From assembly GCA_002361735.1 (NCBI GenBank), contig DETS01000014.1, positions 1 through 18,329 on the forward strand: 18,329 bases of DNA. Reading direction: 5' to 3'. The stretch's first letter is position 1. Each line of letters begins with the position of its first letter. This stretch comes from Lachnospiraceae bacterium UBA3282 (GTDB lineage: Bacteria; Bacillota; Clostridia; Lachnospirales; Lachnospiraceae). Below are positions 7,444 to 14,575 of this stretch, piece by piece. The notes beneath the pieces were generated by a model, which searched no databases, was not told the DNA's origin, and saw only the letters and a program-made list of their open reading frames with translations. The translations under genes and the position numbers were made by a program.

Positions 7444-7490
7444 TGATTACATGCTTTTGTATGCAATCTGTGGAAGGGACAGGGCAGAAG

Positions 7491-8687
7491 ATGAAATCAT
7501 TTTTGATATTGGAAGACGGCACCGTGTTTACGGGAACGCATATCGGCGCCGAAAAGGAGGTCATCAGCGAGATTGTCTTTAACACCTCGATGGCGGGTTA
7601 TTTGGAGGTGTTGACCGATCCATCCTATGCGGGACAGGCAGTTTGTATGACCTATCCGTTGATTGGCAATTACGGGATATGCCGGGAAGATATGGAATCA
7701 GGGAAACCCTGGTGCGACGGTTTTATCGTGCGGGAGTTATCCCGTATTCCCAGCAATTTCCGATGCGATATGACAATTCAGCAATTCTTAGAGGACAACG
7801 GTGTACCGGGGATCGCCGGGATCGACACAAGAGCCCTTACCCGAATCCTTCGTGAAAAGGGTACCATGAACGGTATGATCACTACCGACGACAATTACGA
7901 TCTTGAAAAAATCATTCCCAAATTAAAAGCATATACGACAGGCAAGGTAGTGGAGCGGGTGACCTGCGAGGAGAAATATACATTGCAGGGAGCGAAAGAG
8001 ATAGCAGAAAACGGACCGCTTTCCGGAAGTGCGTCCTTTCACAGAGAGGATTACGAGGCAGGCATCAGGGAGAAAAAGCCAAGTCTTGTGCGGAAACTGA
8101 ATGGTGCGGGGCTTAAGGTGGCTCTCCTTGATCTCGGAGCCAAGGACAATATCGCGAAGTCCCTTGCGGCGAGGGGGTGCGACGTGACGGTGTATCCGGC
8201 GACGACCACGGCGGCGGAGATCCTTGCGGATGCACCGGATGGCATTATGCTCAGCAACGGACCGGGCGACCCGAAGGAATGCACTTTTATTATAGAAGAA
8301 ATTCGCAAACTATACGAATCCGACACGCCGATCTTTGCCATCTGTCTGGGACATCAGCTGATGGCGCTGGCTACGGGCACGGACACCTTTAAGATGAAGT
8401 ACGGGCACCGGGGCGGCAACCATCCGGTGAAAGATCTGTCTACGGGCAGGGTTTACATTTCCTCCCAGAATCATGGCTATGTTGTTGATATGGACAAGCT
8501 TGATCCCAAGGTGGCAGTCCCCGCCTTTGTCAATGTCAATGACGGCACCAACGAGGGGCTTTCTTATACAGGGAAAAATATCTTTACGGTGCAGTTCCAT
8601 CCCGAGGCGTGTCCCGGACCGCAGGATTCCTCATATTTGTTTGATCGGTTTATAGAAATGATGCAGGGAGGACACCACCATGCCTAA
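7491..8687 (+). CDS. carA: Carbamoyl phosphate synthase small (glutaminase) subunit
   Basis: CarA hydrolyses glutamine and passes ammonia through a tunnel to CarB. The protein is 398 residues. The N-terminal CPSase small-chain domain starts MKSFLILEDG and contains FNTSMAGYLEVLTDPSY (30-46) and GIDTRALTR (110-118). The C-terminal class I amidotransferase has Cys285 in CLGHQ, with His370 and Glu372 in VQFHPEA, plus SNGPGDP (265-271) and SQNHGY (335-340). The ATG at 7491 matches the family N-terminus and has AGGG six bases before it. The frame stays open upstream to 7362, but those 43 residues are unlike the family and cover the hairpin leader. The C-terminus ends in three histidines and overlaps carB by 8 nt. 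Only one CPSase is seen, so it probably serves both arginine and pyrimidines. Confidence 0.96.
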   Translation: MKSFLILEDGTVFTGTHIGAEKEVISEIVFNTSMAGYLEVLTDPSYAGQAVCMTYPLIGNYGICREDMESGKPWCDGFIVRELSRIPSNFRCDMTIQQFLEDNGVPGIAGIDTRALTRILREKGTMNGMITTDDNYDLEKIIPKLKAYTTGKVVERVTCEEKYTLQGAKEIAENGPLSGSASFHREDYEAGIREKKPSLVRKLNGAGLKVALLDLGAKDNIAKSLAARGCDVTVYPATTTAAEILADAPDGIMLSNGPGDPKECTFIIEEIRKLYESDTPIFAICLGHQLMALATGTDTFKMKYGHRGGNHPVKDLSTGRVYISSQNHGYVVDMDKLDPKVAVPAFVNVNDGTNEGLSYTGKNIFTVQFHPEACPGPQDSSYLFDRFIEMMQGGHHHA

Positions 8688-11600
8688 AAATCCAAACGTA
8701 AAAAGAGTTTTAGTGATAGGCTCCGGCCCAATCGTGATCGGGCAGGCGGCGGAGTTTGACTACGCGGGGACGCAGGCGTGCCGCTCCTTAAAGGAGGAGG
8801 GTATGGAGGTCATTTTAGTAAACTCCAACCCGGCCACCATCATGACGGACGGCGATATTGCGGACAAGGTGTATATCGAGCCGTTGACGACGAAGGTGTT
8901 GGAGCAGATCATCATCAAGGAAAAGCCGGATTCCCTGCTCCCCAATATGGGCGGACAGGCGGGCTTAAACCTCGGCATGGAGCTGGACGAGTCGGGGTTT
9001 CTTAAGGCGCACGGCGTCACGCTCCTTGGCACCACGGCAAAGACCATCCGCAAGGCGGAGGATCGTCTGGAATTTAAGGAGACCATGGAAAAGATCGGAG
9101 AGCCCTGCGCACCTTCTCTGGTGGTGGATAATATTGAGGACGGTGTTGCGTTTGCGAAAAAGATCGGCTACCCGGTGGTGCTGCGTCCCGCCTATACGCT
9201 TGGCGGTTCCGGCGGCGGTATCGCTCATAATCAGGTGCAGCTGGAAGAAATTCTGGCGAACGGTCTGCGCCTTTCCCGGGTGGGGCAGGTGCTGGTGGAG
9301 CGCTGTATTGCGGGCTGGAAGGAAATTGAGTACGAGGTCATGCGTGACAGCGCGGGCAACTGCATCACCGTCTGCAACATGGAAAATATCGATCCGGTCG
9401 GTGTGCACACGGGCGACAGCATCGTGGTGGCGCCGTCCCAGACGTTGGGGGATAAGGAATACCAGATGCTTCGGAGCGCCGCCCTCAATATCATCAACGA
9501 GCTGGAGATCACCGGCGGCTGCAACGTGCAGTTTGCCCTCCATCCCACCAGCTTTGAATACTGTGTGATCGAGGTCAATCCCCGTGTGAGCCGTTCTTCC
9601 GCGCTGGCAAGTAAGGCGACGGGATACCCGATCGCGAAGGTGGCAGCGAAGATCGCGCTCGGCTATACCTTGGACGAGATCAAAAATGCTATCACAGGGA
9701 AGACCTACGCCAGTTTCGAGCCCACGCTGGACTACTGCGTGGTGAAAATACCGAGACTGCCTTTTGATAAATTTATTACGGCGAAACGTACATTAACAAC
9801 CCAGATGAAAGCTACGGGCGAGGTCATGAGTATCGCCAATAACTTTGAGGGTGCACTGATGAAGGCGATCCGTTCGCTGGAACAGCATGTGGACTGTCTG
9901 CGCAGCTATGATTTCTCGGCGCTTTCGGCGGAGGAACTGTTGGAGCGCATGGAGATCGTGGACGACCAGAGAATCTACATTATCGCCGAAGCCATCCGCA
10001 AAGGGATCGATTATGACACAATCCATCGGATTACCATGGTGGATCACTGGTTTATCGATAAGATTGCCATTCTCACGGAGATGGAGGAAAGACTTGAGAA
10101 AGAGCCGCTTACGGTGGAGCTTTTGAAGGAGGCAAAACGGATTGAGTTCCCCGACAACGTGATTGCGAGATTGACCGGGAAGGCCGAGGACGAAATAAAG
10201 AACATGCGTTATGAAAACGGTATCGTTGCCGCATTTAAGATGGTGGATACCTGTGCGGCGGAGTTTGCGGCGAGCACGCCCTACTACTATTCCGTGTTCG
10301 GCTCGGAGACGGAGGTGGTGGAGAGCCATCCGAAGAAGAAGGTGCTGGTGCTCGGCTCCGGACCAATCCGTATCGGGCAGGGAATCGAGTTTGATTACTG
10401 TTCCGTGCATGCGACCTGGGCGTTTGCAAGGGAAGGATATGAGACCATTATCATCAACAACAATCCCGAGACGGTGAGTACGGACTTTGATATTGCGGAC
10501 AAGCTCTACTTCGAGCCGCTGACCCCGGAGGACGTGGAGAACATCGTCAATGTGGAGAAGCCCGACGGCGCTGTGGTGCAGTTTGGCGGGCAGACGGCGA
10601 TCAAGCTGACGGAGAGTCTGATGAAGATGGGCGTACCCATCCTTGGAACAAAGGCGGAGGACGTGGACGCCGCCGAGGACAGGGAGCTTTTCGACCGGAT
10701 TCTGGAGGAGACGGAGATTCCCAGAGCGGCGGGCGGCACGGTTTACACGGCGGAAGAAGCAAAGGCTGTGGCGAACAGGCTGGGCTATCCTGTGTTGGTT
10801 CGTCCTTCTTATGTGCTGGGCGGGCAGGGGATGCAGATTGCCATTTCCGATCAGGAAATCGAGGAGTTTATGGCGGTGATCAACCGTTACGAGCAGGATC
10901 ACCCGATTTTGGTGGATAAATATTTACAGGGCAAGGAGCTTGAGGTGGATGCGGTCTGTGACGGCACGGACATCCTGATACCCGGTATTATGGAACATAT
11001 TGAACGGACGGGCGTGCATTCGGGCGACAGTATTTCCGTCTATCCCGCGCCTACGGTGAGTGAGAAGGTGAAGGAGACCATTGCCGAGTATTCGAGAAGG
11101 CTGGCAAAAGCCCTGCATGTCATCGGACTCATTAACATCCAGTTTATCGCCATGGGAGACGAGGTGTACGTGATCGAGGTCAATCCCCGATCTTCCCGCA
11201 CCGTGCCTTATATCAGCAAGGTGACGGGCATTCCGATCGTGGATCTGGCGACGGAAGTCATTATCGGGAAAAAGATACGGGATCTGGGCTACGAGCCGGG
11301 ATTACAGCCGGCAGCGGATTATTTTGCCGTCAAGATGCCGGTATTCTCCTTTGAAAAGATACGCGGCGCGGAGATCAGTCTGGGACCGGAAATGAAGTCT
11401 ACGGGCGAGTGCCTTGGTATTGCAAAGACCTTTAACGAGGCGCTCTACAAGGCATTTCTCGGCGCGGGCGTGAGTCTGCCGAAGCATAAGCAGATGATCA
11501 TCACGGTGAAGGATGCGGATAAGGGCGAGGCCATCGAAGTGGCGCGCCGTTTTGAGAAGCTGGGCTATATCATTTACGCGACCAGAAGTACGGCGGCGGC

Positions 11601-11895
11601 ACTTAACGACGCGGGCGTAAAAGCGCGTAAGGTCAATAAAATTTCTCAGGAATCTCCGACGGTTATGGACTTGATTCTGGGACACAGGATCGACTTGGTC
11701 ATCGACACCCCCACGCAGGGGCGGGATAAGAGCAGAGACGGTTTTTTAATTCGCAGGACCTCCATTGAGACGGGCGTCAACTGTATCACCGCCATGGACA
11801 CGGCGGCGGCGCTGGTGACCAGTCTGGAAAATGCGGAGACGCAGGGGGAGATGACGTTAATTGATATCGCGTCGATTGCGAGACGGGGTGTGTGA
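8680..11895 (+). CDS. carB: Carbamoyl phosphate synthase large subunit
   Basis: CarB makes carbamoyl phosphate from bicarbonate, ammonia and two ATP for pyrimidine and arginine synthesis. The protein is 1071 residues, normal full length. It shows the internal duplication typical of the family. The first half begins VLVIGSGPIVIGQAAEFDYAG (from residue 10) with an ATP-grasp domain for carboxyphosphate formation. The second half begins VLVLGSGPIRIGQGIEFDYC (from about 554) with the carbamate-phosphorylating ATP-grasp domain. The C-terminal methylglyoxal-synthase-like regulatory domain covers about 935-1055; in relatives it binds the pyrimidine nucleotide effector and, in some species, ornithine. 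AGGGAGG inside the end of carA is the ribosome site. The ATG overlaps the carA stop (ATGCCTAA), so translation is coupled. Confidence 0.97.
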   Translation: MPKNPNVKRVLVIGSGPIVIGQAAEFDYAGTQACRSLKEEGMEVILVNSNPATIMTDGDIADKVYIEPLTTKVLEQIIIKEKPDSLLPNMGGQAGLNLGMELDESGFLKAHGVTLLGTTAKTIRKAEDRLEFKETMEKIGEPCAPSLVVDNIEDGVAFAKKIGYPVVLRPAYTLGGSGGGIAHNQVQLEEILANGLRLSRVGQVLVERCIAGWKEIEYEVMRDSAGNCITVCNMENIDPVGVHTGDSIVVAPSQTLGDKEYQMLRSAALNIINELEITGGCNVQFALHPTSFEYCVIEVNPRVSRSSALASKATGYPIAKVAAKIALGYTLDEIKNAITGKTYASFEPTLDYCVVKIPRLPFDKFITAKRTLTTQMKATGEVMSIANNFEGALMKAIRSLEQHVDCLRSYDFSALSAEELLERMEIVDDQRIYIIAEAIRKGIDYDTIHRITMVDHWFIDKIAILTEMEERLEKEPLTVELLKEAKRIEFPDNVIARLTGKAEDEIKNMRYENGIVAAFKMVDTCAAEFAASTPYYYSVFGSETEVVESHPKKKVLVLGSGPIRIGQGIEFDYCSVHATWAFAREGYETIIINNNPETVSTDFDIADKLYFEPLTPEDVENIVNVEKPDGAVVQFGGQTAIKLTESLMKMGVPILGTKAEDVDAAEDRELFDRILEETEIPRAAGGTVYTAEEAKAVANRLGYPVLVRPSYVLGGQGMQIAISDQEIEEFMAVINRYEQDHPILVDKYLQGKELEVDAVCDGTDILIPGIMEHIERTGVHSGDSISVYPAPTVSEKVKETIAEYSRRLAKALHVIGLINIQFIAMGDEVYVIEVNPRSSRTVPYISKVTGIPIVDLATEVIIGKKIRDLGYEPGLQPAADYFAVKMPVFSFEKIRGAEISLGPEMKSTGECLGIAKTFNEALYKAFLGAGVSLPKHKQMIITVKDADKGEAIEVARRFEKLGYIIYATRSTAAALNDAGVKARKVNKISQESPTVMDLILGHRIDLVIDTPTQGRDKSRDGFLIRRTSIETGVNCITAMDTAAALVTSLENAETQGEMTLIDIASIARRGV

Positions 11896-11898
11896 CTT

Positions 11899-12021
11899 GT
11901 GTGGAATGATAAACGAATCAGAAATGCGATTATAAAGAATATTTTAGTCAGTATCCTGCTGTTGTTTGTGCTGATTCTGGGTAATGTGATGTTTGTATGG
12001 AAGATTCACAAAGCGGACTGA
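11899..12021 (+). CDS. Candidate 40-residue single-span membrane peptide
   Basis: I recognise no family. The frame opens with GTG three bases after the carB stop, with GGGGTG (11885-11890) eight bases ahead as a fair ribosome site, suggesting translation coupled to carB. The product would have a positively charged start (DKRIRNAIIK, residues 4-13), one hydrophobic span of about 21 residues (about 14-34) rich in Leu, Ile and Val, and a short charged tail (KIHKAD). That layout predicts a small inner-membrane protein with its N-terminus inside. Its last 16 nt overlap the tail of the leftward regulator gene. It could instead be a remnant of a larger gene or a chance frame; the coherent charge and hydrophobic pattern argues mildly against chance. 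Confidence 0.42.
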   Translation: MWNDKRIRNAIIKNILVSILLLFVLILGNVMFVWKIHKAD

Positions 12022-12872
12022 TCATGATGGAGCCAGACCCACTTATTTTCGTTCCGTTCGATCAGATCCGCCACATAAGCAACGATTTCCGCATCTGAAG
12101 CGAACGTGCCGATGCGGGCGGCTTCGCCAAGCCCCTCTAAAATCTTCGGGAAATATTTCATGGTGTCGCCCCGTTTCAAAAGTGCGCGGCATACGGTCAA
12201 TATCTGACCATACGGTACTTTTTCGGGAACAATGCCGTCAATCAGAGCGCTGTGATTGGTGCGCAGATTGTCCGTTAGGTCTTTGATGATATCCACATTG
12301 AGGATCTCGTCATAACGTGTTCTCACGACAGTTTCCAGCTTTTCAAACATATATTCCGCGCTGATCGGCTGCCCGTCCGCAATGATTTCATGATAGAGAA
12401 TATTGTCATAAGAGGTAATGATATACTCCCGGGGTTTCAGCTTTGTCCAGTCGCGCAATTTTATAATCGGCATCAGGATCCCTTCCGTCGAAAGGCGCAG
12501 TCTCAGGTCATAGGCTGTTTTGACAAATTTGTTATCAATATAGGCGGCAACAATGTCTTTTCCAAATTCAATCGCCAGAGGATCCAGAGAATGGCGCAGG
12601 TTCCACCAGATTTCGTTTTGAATCTGCGGATTGTCAAATTCCGTCATTTTCTTATCTTCCAATCCCAGCAGATAGTCTGCGCCTGCATTTAACACCTGGC
12701 ATAAAGACCTGAGAATGCCGACGTCCGGGTATCTTAACCCCCTCTCGTATTGGCTTAATGCCTGCGCGGTAACGCCCACACGGTTTGCCAGTTCTTCCTG
12801 CGTCAGTTTCCGTTCCCTGCGGCATTCAGCGATTCTTTTCCCGATTTCAAGCTGTGTCATTTCCTGATTCAT
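12006..12872 (-). CDS. XRE-family helix-turn-helix transcriptional regulator
   Basis: A 288-residue DNA-binding protein. The N-terminal Cro/CI-type helix-turn-helix covers about residues 9-70: a first helix with IGKRIAECRRERKLTQEELA, the turn RVGVTAQALSQYERGLRYPD, and a closing LCQVLNAGADYLLG typical of the family. The remaining 218 residues are mixed, mainly helical in appearance, and I do not recognise them; they might sense a ligand or mediate dimer formation. The ATG at 12872 is preferred because AAAGGGGG (12880-12887) lies before it. An in-frame start at 12953 would precede the promoter. It is divergent from queH and convergent with the end of carB, so it may regulate itself and queH, but that is inference. 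Confidence 0.88.
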   Translation of the reverse strand: MNQEMTQLEIGKRIAECRRERKLTQEELANRVGVTAQALSQYERGLRYPDVGILRSLCQVLNAGADYLLGLEDKKMTEFDNPQIQNEIWWNLRHSLDPLAIEFGKDIVAAYIDNKFVKTAYDLRLRLSTEGILMPIIKLRDWTKLKPREYIITSYDNILYHEIIADGQPISAEYMFEKLETVVRTRYDEILNVDIIKDLTDNLRTNHSALIDGIVPEKVPYGQILTVCRALLKRGDTMKYFPKILEGLGEAARIGTFASDAEIVAYVADLIERNENKWVWLHHDQSAL

Positions 12873-12895
12873 AAGGCTGCCCCCTTTGTAATAGT

Positions 12896-12924
12896 AGTAT
12901 AAGCAAATTGTGAGAATAAGGCAA
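12896..12924 (-). promoter_or_regulatory. Promoter of the XRE-family regulator
   Basis: Read on the minus strand, TTGCCT (12924-12919), a 17-bp spacer and TATACT (12901-12896) form a good sigma-A promoter. Transcription would start near 12889, leaving a very short leader that is almost entirely ribosome binding site. This supports the ATG at 12872 as the start. Confidence 0.6.
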
Positions 12925-12982
12925 TCGACAAGCTGTTTATTTCCGCTCAACAACGCGCAATATGGCGACGGGATGGTATTGG

Positions 12983-13011
12983 TTGAAACGAGGGCGTTTT
13001 TTTGGTAATGT
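12983..13011 (+). promoter_or_regulatory. Putative queH promoter
   Basis: TTGAAA (12983-12988), a 17-bp spacer and TAATGT (13006-13011) preceded by TGG form an extended -10 promoter divergent from that of the regulator gene. The inverted repeat GTTAT-AG-ATAAC (13010-13021) overlaps the -10 end and the expected start point, where a repressor would act. Downstream, GCCGCC (13023-13028) can pair with GGCGGT (13056-13061) in the leader; no preQ1 riboswitch motif was recognised. Confidence 0.48.
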
Positions 13012-13080
13012 TATAGATAACAGCCGCCAAGGTAACGGAGAGTTCGAAAATCAGGGGCGGTGCAATGATAGGCAGGATAT

Positions 13081-13806
13081 ATGAACGCAGTCAGAAATTA
13101 TCAGAAAGAACTGGATAAAATACTGGATGAAATGGCGAAGAAGGGCAGCGCGGTGGAGACGGACGCGCCGACGCTCTTTCTGCATAGCTGCTGCGCGCCC
13201 TGCAGCAGTTATGTGCTGGAATATCTGCGCAGGTATTTTCGCATCGCGGTCTTCTATTTCAATCCAAACATTACGGAAGATGTTGAGTACCGCAAACGGG
13301 TGGCGGAGCAGAAGCGGCTGATCGCGGCGTATAACGAGAAATTGACTGATGCGGTCGATACGGACACAGGGAATGATGCGGGCGGACAGCGTGCCTGCGC
13401 AGAGACGGCATATCAAATTAAGGTGGTTGAGGGCGATTACGAGCCTGCGCGCTTTTTTGAAATCGCGAAAGGTTTGGAGTCTTGTCCCGAAGGCGGCGAA
13501 CGCTGCTTTGCCTGCTACGAACTGCGGCTTCGGGAGACGGCAAAACGGGCTAAGGCGGGGCAGTATGATTATTTTACCACTACGCTTTCCATCAGTCCCT
13601 TAAAGAATGCAGCGAAACTCAACGAGATCGGGGAGGCGCTGGCACAGGAGTACGGTGTGGCGTGGCTGCCGTCGGATTTTAAGAAAAAGAACGGTTACAA
13701 GCGCTCCATCGAGCTGTCGAAAGAATACGATCTGTATCGGCAGGATTATTGCGGCTGTGTGTATTCGCAGGCGGAGCGGGACAGACGGAAAAAACTTGAC
13801 ACATAG
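13081..13806 (+). CDS. queH: Epoxyqueuosine reductase QueH
   Basis: QueH performs the last step of queuosine synthesis, reducing epoxyqueuosine to queuosine in the wobble position of GUN-decoding tRNAs; it is the iron-sulfur alternative to cobalamin-dependent QueG. The 241-residue protein carries the family's cysteine set: Cys37, Cys38 and Cys41 in LHSCCAPCSSY, Cys142 and Cys145 in ERCFACYELRL, and Cys224 and Cys226 in QDYCGCVYS. Other signatures are FNPNI (59-63), EGDYEPARFFE (117-127), TTTLSISPLKN (166-176) and FKKKNGYKRSIELS (200-213). Residues about 86-112 look like a low-conservation insertion. The ribosome site (GGCAGGA) is weak. It begins a rightward run after the divergent regulator. 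I base the assignment on motifs; no other queuosine gene is in the window. Confidence 0.92.
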   Translation: MNAVRNYQKELDKILDEMAKKGSAVETDAPTLFLHSCCAPCSSYVLEYLRRYFRIAVFYFNPNITEDVEYRKRVAEQKRLIAAYNEKLTDAVDTDTGNDAGGQRACAETAYQIKVVEGDYEPARFFEIAKGLESCPEGGERCFACYELRLRETAKRAKAGQYDYFTTTLSISPLKNAAKLNEIGEALAQEYGVAWLPSDFKKKNGYKRSIELSKEYDLYRQDYCGCVYSQAERDRRKKLDT

Positions 13807-13825
13807 CGGCGGTGGGTGCTATGAT
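13796..13825 (+). promoter_or_regulatory. Strong promoter at the end of queH
   Basis: A perfect TTGACA (13796-13801), an 18-bp spacer and TATGAT (13820-13825) form a strong sigma-A promoter. The -35 box lies within the last codons of queH. It would transcribe the membrane-protein gene at 13905 and probably argS. A perfect TATAAT at 13854-13859 lacks a matching -35 and is less convincing. Confidence 0.65.
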
Positions 13826-13904
13826 AAGCGGCGTGAGTGCCGAAATTACATAATATAATGAGAAAGACGTCTGGCGGCACGAGGCGTTTAGACTGGAGGA
13901 GATT

Positions 13905-14540
13905 ATGACAAAAATCAGATTGGATTTTGTTCCCTGTTTGCTGATCGGCGTGCTTCTTTGCTGGCTGACAATCTTTGCGGGACAGAAGTATGTGGAGATG
14001 GCGGATGAGCGTTATGAAACACAGGAACTGCCGCAGGGAGAGGTCGGTGGTGTGCCGACGGAGGATACGCCTCTTGTGGAGAGCATTGCGGAGATGAAAC
14101 AGCATGACACGTTTTATGTGGTGACGGACGACGAAAATTATGAGATGTATCACCTGTTTTATGATGACAAGGAGTGGAATCCGTTAGAGCTGCCCTCCGG
14201 TGAAGTAGTGTGCGTGCGCAATAATAGAAAAGCAAGCGAGACGGTGGACGGTTATAAGAAGCAGACTCCGGTGGGAAAGATCGTACCATTTGAGATTCCG
14301 GAGACGCTGATCAGCCAGCTTGATGATGAGAGAAGCGGCATGGTGTTTGCGGATACCACTTTCTATGTGGATATGTTCGGGGAGGCAATCGGAACTGCCA
14401 ACGAGAATGACATTAAGTTTAAGTTTGATACGGCGGCAGTGATTCTGCTCTTTGTGGGAACCTTAGGTTCTCATATGATCGGGGCAAAGATTGGCATTCT
14501 GCCTCCGATTTTCCCGAAACGGAAGAAAGAGCAGGCGTAA
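13905..14540 (+). CDS. Two-span membrane protein of unknown function
   Basis: I do not recognise a family. The 211-residue protein has an N-terminal membrane span (about 8-26), a hydrophilic, acidic central part of about 145 residues (30-174), a second span (about 175-197) and a basic tail (KRKKEQA). The short positive N-terminus (MTKIR) suggests the central part lies outside the membrane and both ends inside. The first span may be a signal anchor; no lipobox is present, though Cys11 and Cys19 lie within it. The start is firm: GGAGG (13895-13899) lies five bases before ATG. It has its own promoter overlapping the end of queH and precedes argS by 35 nt, so the two may be co-transcribed without a functional link. 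Confidence 0.82.
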   Translation: MTKIRLDFVPCLLIGVLLCWLTIFAGQKYVEMADERYETQELPQGEVGGVPTEDTPLVESIAEMKQHDTFYVVTDDENYEMYHLFYDDKEWNPLELPSGEVVCVRNNRKASETVDGYKKQTPVGKIVPFEIPETLISQLDDERSGMVFADTTFYVDMFGEAIGTANENDIKFKFDTAAVILLFVGTLGSHMIGAKIGILPPIFPKRKKEQA

Positions 14541-14575
14541 TTCGGGCATATGATTGAGTAAGAAAGGCGCGGGAA

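Noticed and set aside
7362..7490. In-frame N-terminal extension of carA from GTG at 7362
   Set aside because: The 43 added residues do not resemble CarA, the GTG would be at or before the expected transcript start, and the region forms strong hairpins. The ATG at 7491 gives the family N-terminus.
8965..9543. A 192-codon minus-strand frame inside carB
   Set aside because: Same reasoning: antisense to a clear conserved gene, with Arg/His-rich shadow composition and no start signals.
9793..10902. A 369-codon open frame on the minus strand inside carB
   Set aside because: It lies wholly within carB, whose translation is a full-length CPSase large subunit. It has no ribosome site or family signature, and codon bias on the coding strand readily leaves such antisense frames open.
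13018..13080. A preQ1 riboswitch upstream of queH
   Set aside because: A GCCGCC/GGCGGT stem is present, but the preQ1-I or preQ1-II core sequence and pseudoknot tail were not found by eye.
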